From assembly GCA_038093515.1 (NCBI GenBank), contig JBBPSI010000004.1, forward strand, positions 372,001 to 436,000: a stretch of 64,000 nucleotides of DNA. Reading direction: 5' to 3'. Shown one piece after another: positions 11,176-22,439 of the stretch. This DNA comes from Butyriboletus loyo. Lineage: Eukaryota > Basidiomycota > Agaricomycetes > Boletales > Boletaceae. Position 1 is the stretch's first letter. Each line of letters starts with the position of its first letter. The position numbers and the translations under genes were made by a program. The notes below the pieces were generated by a model. That model ran no database searches, was not told the DNA's origin, and saw nothing but the letters and a program-made list of their open reading frames with translations.

Positions 11176-11725
11176 ATGGACCACAAACATATCAGTACCC
11201 AGGAATTTAATCTCGCAGTGAGTCCCTCATTTTTATTCTTGAAGGTGTCGGTCTAATTTCTTCAGGTGTATCAAATCGTTAGAGCCATTCCACCCATAAG
11301 AGTCATTACGTGCGGTCAGTAGCAAATGCTTAGTGTCTAGCTCGCGAACAAACGTATTGCGCAACCAGGGCAGATTGCTAAACTCATCGGCTTCCCTTGT
11401 CAAGCGCGTCGAGTCCGAGAAGGCATGTACTGTCTGTCTGTAGTTTACTGTGCCATCGTAACTGGCCAACACAGCTGTCAATTTCATCTCGCACACGAGC
11501 CCGCCAGTGCCCTGGCACCGGGTCATTGCTACGTCCGGTGTCATCTCAATCCACGAACCCAATGATCAGCAGCGTCTGCTGGAAGCAGAAGGGGTGGAGG
11601 TGAACATCGGCGTGGTTGGGGAAAGTAGAGTTGCCCTAGAGAAATGGGGTTGGTTCCCCGAGGCGAATGAGGTTCGCTTCGACAAAGAATTTCGAGTGGA
11701 GGATGACCAAGAGTGGGGTGCTTGA
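11176..11725 (+). CDS. atl1: Alkyltransferase-like DNA-repair protein (ATL)
   Basis: Relative of O6-alkylguanine-DNA alkyltransferase that lacks the acceptor cysteine. Known ATLs bind O6-alkylguanine lesions and hand them to nucleotide excision repair. Four exons (11176-11217, 11266-11314, 11369-11422, 11475-11725) give 131 aa. The protein starts MDHKHISTQEFNLAVYQIV, followed by the helix-turn-helix region GQIAKLIGFP and the active-site region PPVPWHRVIATSGVIS. It continues with QRLLEAEGVEV and ALEKWGWFP. Trp stands where alkyltransferases have Cys (PCHRV), the hallmark of ATLs such as fission yeast Atl1. The third intron (11423-11474) has GC..AG ends. The usual Tyr before GQ/GH is Cys (ITCGQ), and the arginine-finger region reads ARRVRE rather than SRxVG, which is odd. 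Confidence 0.8.
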
Positions 11726-12236
11726 GCACTTTGTCTGGCATCGTAGAGTTGATCTCGTCTCGCCCTGTGGGCTTCGCGATGGGTCTCATGTCTTGGATGT
11801 ATAAATAATTCGTTGCATGCTAGGTTTGCGTTGAACATGGTTCCTCCGAGCTCAGACGTGACTTTTCCAACTCACCGAAGGGACAAATCGGATTACAAGA
11901 GTCTCGAATGTACGAACCCTATCAAAACATCAACTATATGGGGGTACACGAGTAGATGATCTGCAGGGACGAATATGTATCAAGTACCATTATTCTTGCC
12001 GTGTTGTTTAACGCCAATGCCACCAAGACAAGAATGCAAGACGTAGATAATCACGGCAAAAAAAGACAAACGATAGAAATACATCGAATCTTTGTTGGAT
12101 TACTGGGCCGACATGTTCAGAAGAAGAAAAAAGTTGCGTCCATGTTATGATATATAAGGTTATTTGTACGCTGACTAATACGACCACATCAATTGCCAGC
12201 AGTACTTTCAAACATTGTCACTGCTTAGCAGCGCCA
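11726..12236. other. Intergenic region upstream of Clr2 gene
   Basis: About 500 bases with the ATL 3' UTR and the clr2 promoter. The reading frame that continues upstream of the clr2 start to 12147 looks non-coding. A T-rich stretch and 'tatataagg' occur near 12150-12160. Confidence 0.4.
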
Positions 12237-14855
12237 ATGCCGGCGCGAAACGTATCCTCCGGACATGTCCTACCACCAAACCCCGCTTTCATAGACTTCG
12301 CCCTCTCAGACGGCGTTGAGGACCAGTGGCCAACCAATACCACCCGCGTCGTCGACGGCGAAGGCCATGTTAATTACATGCGACCTGTGCCAATCGATGA
12401 GTCTCTCTCGGTCAAGTGGAGGTGCGAAGTCGGTGCCAGTCTGGCACTCCAACTAGGAAAACCGGGTATGTTTCTATCTTATCTTTGGCTAGATTATTTA
12501 TTCACGCGTTTTGTTATGTGGGGATTGCACTATGAAGTTGGGCCGAACTATGTCCTTCGTGGCTGGCCTGCTGGTTATCAGATGTATGATCACAACAAGG
12601 GGCCGGCAAATGCACCACGACACGATGCCTATCTTATCGGTGCATCTTTTCGTCTCTGCATTCCACATTCCTCACTCAAGTTTTTCAACGCAGGTTCGCG
12701 TTATGCCAAGCGATTCCGTTCAGTCCCAGAATTCATCCCTCATGCTCTCTGGCTACTCACGGATCCGAATCTCGTTCGCTCCAACTGTAACTGCAAATAT
12801 TGCAACAAGAAAGCGCAACGCGAAATTACCGCTTCCATGGGCTTGCTTCACAGACGGTCGACCCCGTTGTCTGCGCCACTTCCATCACAGGGTGGGAATA
12901 ATGGGAGGGTCCTTGCCTCTGTAGCTGCCGCTGCTCCACCTGCGTCCGTATCAACTCGCACAGCTCGTGAACGAGCGAGACCTTTTGCAGCTATCCGTCG
13001 TGCACCTCGACCCGTGAAGCAACTTCAGGGTCCGAAACAGAATATGCTCAGGGAGCGCAACGCCGATTTACGATCCGCCTACGCCGAAGGAGTTAACCTC
13101 CGAAAATGGTATAGAGACGGAGAATTATTGTGGTGCGCTCTGAGCCCTCCGATACCTGGGCTCACAGGTGAAAAGGATGCTATCACCTTCTGGCCTGGCA
13201 TTGTCGAGGAAGCCAGGATGAAAGCCGAAGCTATAAGATATCCTGTCCCTGGCGAAGGTGTTCATCTCGCCGGCGCGAATGCAGCCAACGCTGATGAGAG
13301 TCCAGAAGCCGCACAAAATGGAAACGCGTCGAACGTTGAGAGCCAAGAAGTGCCTTGGACCGTCATTCAGACGCTGTCATACAAAGTGAAATTGCTAGGA
13401 ATCCCATTTTCCTACTATATCCCTGGTGATCAAGTTCTTCCATACCAAGTTCACGCGCCATCAGACGAGCTTATCCAGGCAATCCACCGCGTTCCCCTAG
13501 ATGAAATGAATCCTGACACAGACTCCTTCCGGCCTACAGATAGATCCAGCTTCGTTGACGCTGCTGCGGCTTATGCACTCGCAATCCAAATCGCCGCTGA
13601 TCTTGCTGGGTATTGGGCTCCTACAGACGACTGGGAGTATAAATTTTCCGTTCCGCCGCCAAATGTTTCTCCATCCTTGGGTATGCCGCCGCGTGCCATA
13701 CTTGGGGCATCACTCGACTCGGTGATGAATGCCAGTATGACATTCAACGCGAGTCTCGCGAGTGTCACTAGTGGTGTCGGACCCAGCAATCTACCCTCTT
13801 TCGCAGCACACTCGCACCCTGGCTCCGTTTCCGCTCCACCCCCCATTACACTCACCCAGACGGTGACTCAGATACGCTATCAAGGACTGTGGTGGGGTGC
13901 CGAGCGCATCTGGACCGACGAACTTGTACGACTGAAACTTTCGCGGTCACAGATAGCTCCCAAAGGGACGGAGAATATTCTGCCCCCGGCTGGTCCATCA
14001 CGCAAAGCATTGGAATACACGAAGATGTTGAGTGCTGCGGAGGGCGACGGCGAAGCAGTGGTGGGAGCCGAATCTCGGGGCGTGTTCATGCGTATTGATG
14101 GGCTTTACGTTGCGGATACCTCGAGGCCCGATGGAACGGCGGGAAAGGAATGTAGGGTTACAGGGATGCTCTACGAACTGGTGGATGAAGACTGGGAGGG
14201 GGAATTGTCGGGAGGAGGTGCGAATGACGATGATGGCGGCAAGGGCAAGGGCAAGGGTAAGGCTGTTGAGGTGCCTGCAACGCCCCTGACTGGAACAAGC
14301 GGGCAGGGACTTGACCCTCCCACAACTGCGTCAGGAAGCGCTCAGGCTGTTGATGGAGTCCCATCCACGGCTTCGAAGTTAAAAGAGCGTTCATCCAATG
14401 AGCAGCTTTCACACCCGATTCTTTCGTCGCCATTCCCTCTCCCGCTCCCCCCTGAAGGATTCCAATTCCGACCGATCCTCACTCCTGGGTATGAAGCAGT
14501 GCTGTCGCTCAACCTGATCGCTGGACGTTACTATCCTCGACTTCTCAGACACCCTCTGCTTGACAACTATGTTGAGAAGGCGCTGGACATAGAGGGTGGG
14601 CATGTGGTGGAAACGAGTCGACTCTGGGCATTAGAGGGACTCGCTCCTGGTTATTACAACACGATGGACCCGGTTCGTTGGCGGGCATGCCGAGTTACGA
14701 TGGTCCGCGAGGCGGACAAGGAAGCTCGTCAAGGGTTAGAGGAACACTGGCGCGCACGTGCTAGGGAGAAAGATGAGATGGTACTGGAATCGCTTTCAGA
14801 CGGTGGGGCCTCGAGCCAGGATATCCAACCTGAGGCCATGGCGGTGGACAGTTAG
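12237..14855 (+). CDS. clr2: Cryptic loci regulator 2-like silencing protein
   Basis: Homologue of Clr2, a subunit of the fission-yeast SHREC histone-deacetylase/remodelling complex that silences heterochromatin. Start ATG at 12237 (MPARNVSSGHV). The N-terminal Clr2 domain includes VGPNYVLRGWPAGYQMYDHN, the block ending in KRFRSVPEFIPHALWLLTDPN and the Cys motif CNCKYC. The C-terminal half has the second conserved region (VTQIRYQGLWWGAERIW, FMRIDGLYVAD, GFQFRPILTPG, RYYPRLL) separated by disordered linkers and a GKGKGKGK run. The frame is open throughout, but two introns are hidden in it. The first is 12466-12537 (72 nt, gtatgt..aag), whose removal gives LGKPVGPNYV. The second has 54 nt (gtgcat..gcag) and ends just before GSRYAKRF. 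The mature protein is then about 830 aa. Confidence 0.8.
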   Translation: MPARNVSSGHVLPPNPAFIDFALSDGVEDQWPTNTTRVVDGEGHVNYMRPVPIDESLSVKWRCEVGASLALQLGKPGMFLSYLWLDYLFTRFVMWGLHYEVGPNYVLRGWPAGYQMYDHNKGPANAPRHDAYLIGASFRLCIPHSSLKFFNAGSRYAKRFRSVPEFIPHALWLLTDPNLVRSNCNCKYCNKKAQREITASMGLLHRRSTPLSAPLPSQGGNNGRVLASVAAAAPPASVSTRTARERARPFAAIRRAPRPVKQLQGPKQNMLRERNADLRSAYAEGVNLRKWYRDGELLWCALSPPIPGLTGEKDAITFWPGIVEEARMKAEAIRYPVPGEGVHLAGANAANADESPEAAQNGNASNVESQEVPWTVIQTLSYKVKLLGIPFSYYIPGDQVLPYQVHAPSDELIQAIHRVPLDEMNPDTDSFRPTDRSSFVDAAAAYALAIQIAADLAGYWAPTDDWEYKFSVPPPNVSPSLGMPPRAILGASLDSVMNASMTFNASLASVTSGVGPSNLPSFAAHSHPGSVSAPPPITLTQTVTQIRYQGLWWGAERIWTDELVRLKLSRSQIAPKGTENILPPAGPSRKALEYTKMLSAAEGDGEAVVGAESRGVFMRIDGLYVADTSRPDGTAGKECRVTGMLYELVDEDWEGELSGGGANDDDGGKGKGKGKAVEVPATPLTGTSGQGLDPPTTASGSAQAVDGVPSTASKLKERSSNEQLSHPILSSPFPLPLPPEGFQFRPILTPGYEAVLSLNLIAGRYYPRLLRHPLLDNYVEKALDIEGGHVVETSRLWALEGLAPGYYNTMDPVRWRACRVTMVREADKEARQGLEEHWRARAREKDEMVLESLSDGGASSQDIQPEAMAVDS

Positions 14856-15236
14856 AAGGACGTCTGTCGTGTTCAGTGATGTATTACTGTACGTTAAATT
14901 CATTGACCCCTCAGGTACAGTTGACCCCAAATATGATTTGTGGTTGGTTGCTATTGTGATTTGTATCAGAGTCGACTTGTCGCACTGTCACCACTTTTAA
15001 ACGAGTAAATTACCTCGCTCGTCGTTTGACACGTCGACCACAGTACCTCGTTGACTCGTTCCGTCGCCGTCCGACTCACCTGGCTCGTCGTTCAATCGAG
15101 CGAATCCGGGGATCCGTTGTCTCTCGTCTGGTTTCTGACTGCCATTCGATTGCACAAACAGACTCGGCGGATCCTCCTCAGGCCCATCTGTCTCCCGAAC
15201 GACACCGAAACCCACCGACAGCGTTCGTCGACTCCC
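14856..15236. other. Intergenic region between clr2 and KAR9
   Basis: Tandem-oriented spacer of about 380 bases. It contains the clr2 3' UTR and KAR9 5' region. Frames crossing it continue into the KAR9 first exon but look non-coding upstream of 15237. Confidence 0.4.
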
Positions 15237-18213
15237 ATGGCTCTGCTCTCACCCACGACCACGGGTACGACGCCTCTGTCGCAGTACCACTCCCTTGATC
15301 CCTCCCCTGTTTTGGCCACGAGCGCTCTTAGCTCTGCGTCATCGTCTAGCGTCTCCTTGATGGCAGAGGGTGAAGGTAAGCACGGATCATTCGTCTGCCC
15401 TGCTCCGGCCTCGAGGCACCACGCGTCTTTTGGAAACTTACGTGAAACGATCTGCCATGCGTTCCATTACAGAGAACATCACGATCACCGCCAGCCGCGC
15501 TTTGCTATCAGGGCGCAAGGGAAAACGAAAGAGTCAGGAGTGAGTGCTTATTACGCTTGTCTTTTGAACGACATGGTCTGGTGGTCGATGCTGAAGAGAG
15601 CATTCTCTTTCAGGGACATTCGCTTATTGGCCATCTCGACGCACATTACCGAGCTCTCCTACGCTATTTCCGATGTTCAGACGCGCATATTCGGTTCGTC
15701 ACCTTGTTGCGGCGTGAACCCCCGCGGCGCTGACACTCATGTCGCCGCGTAGAGATACAAGAACTTCGACACAAGCCACAGGCAGAGGGAGTGGACGTTA
15801 AAACGACTGTTGAGATTGATAATGCAATCATGAACATGAATGAGCGCCTTGAATCCATCGAGCAAGGCATGAAAGACATCAACGAATCCGTAACCCCATT
15901 TCAACCCTCCCAGGATGAACCACTCAACGACTCCTCCGAACGTGCCGTTATGCTCAGAAAGCATGCCACACTACAGGCGGAGTGGGATGCGGTACAACAG
16001 GAGACCGACGAGCTCCAGCAAGAACTCAAGGAGGACAAATGGATCACAGTATTTCGCACCGTGACCGAGCAAGCAGATGGGATGATGACTAGTTTGGAGA
16101 AGGCTGTGAACCGATGTCAGGTGTGTTGGTAGACGTATCCTCGGTGGCCCGTATGCTCATTCTCTACAGGATTTCATATGGCAAGTACACAGAAGAAGTG
16201 ATGAAAACCTATCCCGCGCATCGTTCGCCAGCTCTGTTCGCTCGGAGAAATCCCCAATTAGCCTGGATGTGTTCAACAACCTGCTTGGGTCCTTCCAGGC
16301 TAAGAAGGCGTAAGTCCGTCTGTCATTTTCTCGTTGACGATGTTGACCAGTGTCTCAGACACTACGTGCCTGCCACCACGAAAGTCTTAGCAATCATGGA
16401 CAATGGTGTAAAGAACCGAGTCACCAAGAACGGAGAGGCGTTACGGCGGCACGCAGAGGCGGCGAAGCGGTGGCGCGTTCTTCAAGAACGGATAGAACGG
16501 ACTGAGAAAGAAATGGGTAAAGTACGAGAGATCCTGACTCGCGCGGGTCGGGCACCGAGCGAAACTGGTTCCTCTATGTCTGGCCACGCTACCAACGGTT
16601 ACCTTGCGACCCCTCCAAGCGCAGGCGGGAAAAGTCGCACATCCAGTCGCACAAGCATGCTATCAAGATCAATGTCACCTTTGAGAAAGCTTGCTAAGAG
16701 GTTTGTTGGATCTGTCAGATCACCCATCACACCACTTGCTCCGTTATCGGTATCGAGGGAGTCGTCTGCAGTGCCACCGTCTTCCTCAGAGTCGACTAAG
16801 GCTAGGGCTATTCGAAAACAACGCTCTTCACTTTTTGCCTTTGAGGGCGAACGGAAGACGTTGCCGGCGGAGAAGGGACACAAGCACAGTCAGAGTATGA
16901 CACCAACATCCTCTCCGTCAAAGCGAACGCCAGAGTCGAACAACGTCACGATAAAGTCCAAGCCTACCAAACAGCCTTGGAATCCTTCAACGAAGGTCGA
17001 GGATGAAGGCATTGTAACTATTAAACCCACAACTCCGAAACGGCCAACCGCGAAATCAATTATCGGTTCAGAGCATGCGCCATTGGTTCCTTTCACACCC
17101 CACCGTAGCTTGTCTCGGAGTTCCAATGCCTCTTCAAGACCATGGTCTCCCGTTACTTCATCCATATCAACTGCTCCATCGTCCAATCCATCATTTCCCC
17201 CATTTCATTCACTTACGCCCGGTACAAGGCCGCCTTCGCGTGCCCAAACACCGAGTTTAGGCACAACGCCTCGTCCAAGACCTCGAACCCCAAGTGGGAT
17301 TCCTGGTCCATCGCTGTACTGGCGCTCTATATCCGCAAAGTATGAAGACAATGGAGACGAAGTCGACGTTACGACGCTCATGCAGCGCGCGTTTTCCCCG
17401 GCTCTTACCCATTCTACTTCGTCACCCGGTACTTCCAGCAACACACGTGCACGCACACCGAGCGGTGTTCGCATCCCTCCTCCACGACCCCCGAGTCGAT
17501 CCATGATACCGCTCCCCAGCGTGCATGTATCCTGTGACTCTAGACCCTCGTCCACGATGTCGTTTTATCGACCTGAAAGCCCGCTGACAGAGATTGGTAA
17601 AGGGTTCGCATCTAGAGCACAGACCCCCGAAGCAATGCTCAAGGCGCGAGCACAGTTGGTTCCGGTATACACCGGACTCGGTGTACGTCCGACAGCCCGA
17701 GCATCCATCGCAGGGGTCAAGGCGCCGCCCTCGAGTTACCGAGACGGCTCGATGACACGCACGCCATCGAGGGCTGTATCGCGCTCGGGTGCATATACAC
17801 CATCCTTCGATGGTCCTGTGAATATCTACGTCCCAGTGAACCCCAAGGATCCGCTCGACTCGGAGTTCGCGGCCATCGTGAATGTGATCCCTCACGGGCT
17901 CTTTATCGAACGTGTGGACCCGCCCCTCAAGACGATACCAAAGGAGGGCGAAGAAATCAGGGCCTCGTATGCCTTTTCGAATCCGCTCTCGAGGAAGGTT
18001 GTCACGTGTCGGTTGACGACCTTGACAAGATCAGGACGGACTGGCGGAGAAAACACCATGTCCAAGAAAGTTATGTGCCGTGTCGGAGGGGGTGAGTGTG
18101 GTGTTTTTCGTACCCATTCCGTGAGAACGGTTGCTAATACTTGAAACTGTGCGATGTATGTAGGCTGGCAAGATCTTCAGTTTTACATGCTGAACCGTCA
18201 AGCGGGCATGTAA
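15237..18213 (+). CDS. KAR9: Kar9-type spindle-positioning protein with GAR domain
   Basis: Microtubule-associated adaptor that in yeast links astral microtubule ends to actin transport for spindle and nuclear positioning. The protein, about 850 aa, starts MALLSPTTTGTTP. An N-terminal helical Kar9 domain is spread over five exons and includes DIRLLAISTHITELSYAIS, EIQELRHKPQAEG, AIMNMNERLESIEQGMKDI, LQAEWDAVQQETDELQQEL and HYVPATTKVLAIMDNGVKNR. A long Ser/Pro/Arg-rich disordered middle has repeated SR.TP and TPS motifs, typical of EB1-binding and kinase sites. The C-terminus carries the block FAAIVNVIPHGLFIERVDPP and a GAR-type microtubule-binding module ending in the last exon with KVMCRVGGGWQDLQFYM. 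The final exon lies after a GT..AG intron, with stop at 18211-18213. Confidence 0.82.
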
Positions 18214-18824
18214 ACTCCCGGATGTCCTATGCGTGTTCCAAGTGCAAATCCGCTCCAAGCTTTGCCTCTGAGAACGACTATTGGCTAGACCGCGCTTATT
18301 ATCCTCATCGCAGAATGAGGGCTTCATGTTTCCTCTATCAGTGAAAGCAACCAACGATTCCTTGCACGAACTAGAAAGCATCCAAACGACAACGATACCA
18401 TCATAATTGTATCAAGCCCCCATGCATGTTTCCTTTCTCTCTTCTTGATCTTTGTCCATCACGTTAATGGATGATATCTTTCTTTGGACACACATCTTTT
18501 TAGCTTCCTTCCTATACCATAACCCATTACTTTAGTACGCTTCTACTTCATAGCAGTATCATGACAGCGTTCAGCCTTTTCTTATTTTTCTCCGACTACC
18601 TCGGGATGGTTTTTGTCCAGTATATCATGTCGATCGTCGCCGTGTTGTTTCGTGTCGCGCTAGTTCTGGGAAATCGCTTTGCAATGCTCTTCCAACGGTC
18701 AAACGTATTGGCTGGACGTCGTGGCATTCATCACGTTGATCATTGGATTGGTACATGAACGCATTAAAGGTGACACCAAAAGGGAGGGGGAGACGCCAAT
18801 ACAAGGTAAAAAGCGTGACACGTC
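18214..18824. other. Convergent intergenic region, KAR9 to TRAPPC12
   Basis: About 610 bases between two 3' ends, T/C-rich (for example near 18430-18530). No gene was recognised. Confidence 0.45.
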
Positions 18825-21800
18825 TCAACTCGAAGGCATCTTCAAGCAGGACGTTTTGAGGCCATCGCCGCTCCACTTTGCAACTTCGAGCAAGAGCTCG
18901 CGCTTCTTGTCTATGGCGGCAGTCGAACGAAGCTCGTATAGGGTGGCTATACAGGCATTCCCGATCAGGCAGAGGCAAGTCAGCGTAAAAGAGGAAGAAA
19001 GACAAATACGCACACAGATTGAACAGGAACGGCTCTGCGACGACCACGGAGGAGGGCGACGTCTTCAACGCTGCTTCGAGGAGATCGATCCCCTGTACCA
19101 CACCATCATCCGCATACGCATTTTCCACGTACACATACGGCGGTTCGTACCTCTTTGATTCTTCCCTGACACAACAGGGTGACAGCGAGATTGTTGATCG
19201 CCTAAGTACCCAACATATATCCGTGCGTGCATCGATGCGTTGGCTTACGGTCAGCATTCCCTCCGTGGCTCGGAACACATCCTAGTGCAGAATACACACC
19301 GTGAAATTCTCAGGATCTTTGACGACCATCTCCCCGAGTGCTTCCTCGGCACGCGTCCAGTCACCCAATGCAGCGGCCAACAACACGGTGTTCATGGCGA
19401 CGATGTCGGTCCCGTTGGCACTGTTCCCCGCGGCCGATGCGGCGATGGAAAAATGTTCCTCTGCTTTTTGGAGGTTTCCCGAGAGGAGGTAGACCCGTGC
19501 AAGGGCCGAATGAAGTTCCGGAGAAGGTGTCGGTACGAAGGTGGGTGGAACGCGGTGAGTGCAGAGCGGAACGAGCAAATTGGTCGCCGCTTGGTAGTCC
19601 TACGAGTCCAAATGCAAGATGGCAACGGCGTGAGCAAAAACGACACGGAATCAAAAAGTGGGTTATCTGGAAGGGGGGAAACAAATATGGGTGCTTACGT
19701 TCATCTCGATCATCTGGCTCGCGAGAATCAAACAGATCCTCGCGATGCGTTCGAGCCACATGGAGAGATTGGCTTCGGCTGCGACGAGGGCATCGTCTGG
19801 TTCGTCCTCCTCATCTTGGACCTTGGTACGCACCATACTCTCTTCGGCCGCTTCAGCATCTTCTTTGCCCTCGTCCTCCTTACCTTGGACCCCGGCGTTC
19901 TCCGTGCGCTCTCCGGCTGCTTCGGTGTCTGCTTCGCCCTCGTCCTCGTTCGCTTGCCCCGATTGACTTGTACCATCCACATCATCTCTCCTCCGAACTA
20001 GATTGGCTTCGCCAGCGACTGGGACGTCGTCTGATTCGTCTGATTCGTCTGTTTCGTCCTCATCTTGGACCTCTGTGCTCTCCGTACTTTCTTCAGCCGC
20101 TTCGGCAACTTCTTTACCCTCGTCCTCGTTCGCTCGCTCCGATTGATTTGTACACTCCACATCACCTCTCCCTTGAGTTCTAACCGCCTCCCTCCGCTGC
20201 ACAACGACCCGGCCCTCCTCCCGAGCCCTCTCCTTGCACCGTCCTAAAATCCGACTCAGTGCATCGACATACCCCAACGGATCCCCCGCCCAATAATACA
20301 CGCGTGCATGAAACACCGTCAGTTCGAAGGGGTGCACGAGCTCATTGGAGTTTATTTCTTGCCGCGGTGCTGTCCCAGGGGTGGTTCCACCGGTGGGCAG
20401 AGGAGGGAGCGTGGACGGCTTTTGGGAAGGCGTCCCGGGAAGTTGAGCCAGTCCGCTCAAGCCGGATGGGGAGAGGGGTAAAGATGCGGCGGGAGCAGGG
20501 GAAGAAGGGAGGGGTGAGGACGGAGGCAAGGAGCCTGAACCAGGGAACGAACCAGGTACGGACGTAGGGTGAACGGCGTTGAGGACTGCGAACAAATTGG
20601 TGCACTCTGCAGAGGCCTGGTTCGTCAGGCGGAGGCGAGCGAGAGAGGAAAGGCGGAGAGACCAGAGCTTAGCAGTGACGAATGAGACGCAGACTCAAAG
20701 ACACAAGGCGACACTCACGTCCAAGATCCTCCCCAAATCCTCGGGGTCACTTGCTACGATCATATCGCGCGCGCATTTTGCCAAGGCGCGCCATGAATTC
20801 GACATCTATCGAAACGAATTATTAAAACGGTACCACTCTTCCGTCCACGAATCAGCGTGACGTTGGTGTACGACGATAGCTGTGGAAAAGTGTGCTTCGC
20901 ATTCAATAGTACTTCGCTACACTTCGGGGATACAACACTGAAAAAGACCGCCCGCCAGTGAACAGCTGGGGGGAATTCGAAACTCGTACAGACAATAGAA
21001 GGGAAAGAGAAATCAAAATGATAAAAGAGCGTGTGCATATACGAGAAACGGAGCTAAAATGTGAATGTTTGTGGGAATGATGAAGATGACGGGAGAAGAT
21101 GTGAAAGATGAAAGATATTGAAGCGTGGCGAATTGAAAAAGAGACTCTGCGCAAGCAACTTACGACCATCTCATGAACGTCTCTTCCTGCATATTCTCCT
21201 ACGACGTCTCTCCGCGGCCGTTGCTCGGTCGGAACATGCTTTGTTAAAAGAGCACCGAGGGGATCGGTCTGGAAACATCAAAAGTCAGCGCCAGAGTCGA
21301 ACGAAAAAAAACGAAGAAGGGAATACATATAAATGGTGGCACCAACTGGTCTTTCGTTACTGCCTCGGATGGGATGCGAGATGCGACTGTGACCGCGTCG
21401 ATCGCAGAGACACAAATGCTGATTCATTCCCCGAACGAGGCAAAAACATAGACGTAGAGGATGTCAAACGAGGTCCCGAAGTCCACCTCGGTGCCAACCA
21501 CCACACCAAGGAATGCGAAAGTGGGAAAATGAGGCGTACATTCGGAATGGGAAGGAACATGCTCGGTGCGGTCAAGCGAGGGATATAAACGGGAGCGGGA
21601 CTTGCGGGTGTCGATCTTGTCGGCTGGGGAGGGGTCACTTGAGGAACGGCGGGGGGCGGGCGAGACGATGCTGATGTCGGCTCGTCGAGGATGGCAGAAA
21701 GAGTTATCTCCTCCTCTCGAAGATCGGGAGGAGGACGGGGGACGGGTGGAAGTGGGAGAGACATGGGATGGAGGGGAACGATATCGTGAACATGTGGGTC

Positions 21801-22439
21801 GGAGTGTAAATCGACAGTGTCGAAAGGATAATCGGAGTCTGAAACGGACTTTTGGTGACGGGAGGACGCGGTGACCAGAGTCCCGGAGGTATCCGAATGC
21901 GATTCGTTGTCGAACCTGTCCTGTGACGTTGATTGTGTCCCCCCCATCTTGTCTGGCCATGCACGGATGTCAAGGACATCCATGTAGTCCCTCTGCGAAG
22001 GCTCGATTGACTCGCACTCGTCACCCGCATCTTGGATCGACAAAGGTGACCATTGAGTATCGCGGCTCGCTGGTTGTGTGCAGTTGGATTCGGAAGCGTT
22101 AGACGCGCGCTCCGACGAGAAGAATCTGTAACGTTTGTCATCTTGTCTCCTGACTTTGTGAAGCACATTGTTGCGGCGCTTCGTTGAAGGGGTGGATTCA
22201 GTGCGAGGGCGGACAAACGTAACGGGCTGACTTCGTTCTGGAGTACTAGGCGACGAAATTGATGAAGACGTGGAGTACTTCGTCGTGCCCTGGTGGGAGT
22301 AGGTGTCAGTAGTCGAGTCGGAGGAGGCGTCATCAGAGCTTTCAAAGGTACAAGTGGCACAAGAATCTCGCTTGCGTTTCTGGGAAAACTTGCGTTTAAC
22401 GTCGTGGACGAATTCCTTGACAGATTCTTTGACGTGCAT
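18825..22439 (-). CDS. TRAPPC12: TRAPP complex subunit 12-like protein, TPR-containing
   Basis: Tethering-complex subunit acting in ER-Golgi transport. Exons in order encode a Ser/Pro-rich disordered N-terminus from MHVKESVKEFVHDVKRKF, ending TAPSMFLPIPN. The 35-aa exon 21268-21164 follows (TDPLGALLTKHVPTEQRP). Then come NSWRALAKCARDMIVASDPE from 20805, LWSLRLSSLARLRLTNQASA, HPFELTVFHARVYYWAGDPL, an acidic repeat region, and TPR-like helices (LHSALARVYLLSGNLQKAEE, AMNTVLLAAALGDWTRAEEA). The end is VVVAEPFLFNLC..TLYELRS and the conserved KKRELLLEVAKWSGDGLK, the TRAPPC12 tail. Introns 21269-21539 (271 nt) and 20806-21163 (358 nt) are unusually long here. If they are instead intergenic, the N-terminal part would be a separate gene, but frame and homology favour one gene. 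An upstream Met at 22589 is possible. Confidence 0.78.
19790..20170 (-). repeat. Internal acidic repeat inside TRAPPC12 coding region
   Basis: Two or more imperfect copies encode similar acidic modules. Copies begin DVECTNQSERANEDEG and DVDGTSQSGQANEDEG, and each continues with AEAAEES or TEAAGER, then EVQDEDE/KVQDEEDE, and ends with V..AEANL. The DNA shows matching blocks such as cgctcgttcgcttgc-type Ser/Gln codons and tcgtcctc runs. It is a coding minisatellite that should vary in copy number. Confidence 0.75.

Noticed and set aside
12147..12236. Upstream 30-codon extension of the clr2 frame
   Set aside because: No coding character; the Met at 12237 fits the conserved start better.
19240..20183. 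Plus-strand frames of 253 and 281 aa
   Set aside because: Antisense of the TRAPPC12 acidic repeat region; composition is explained by the repeat.
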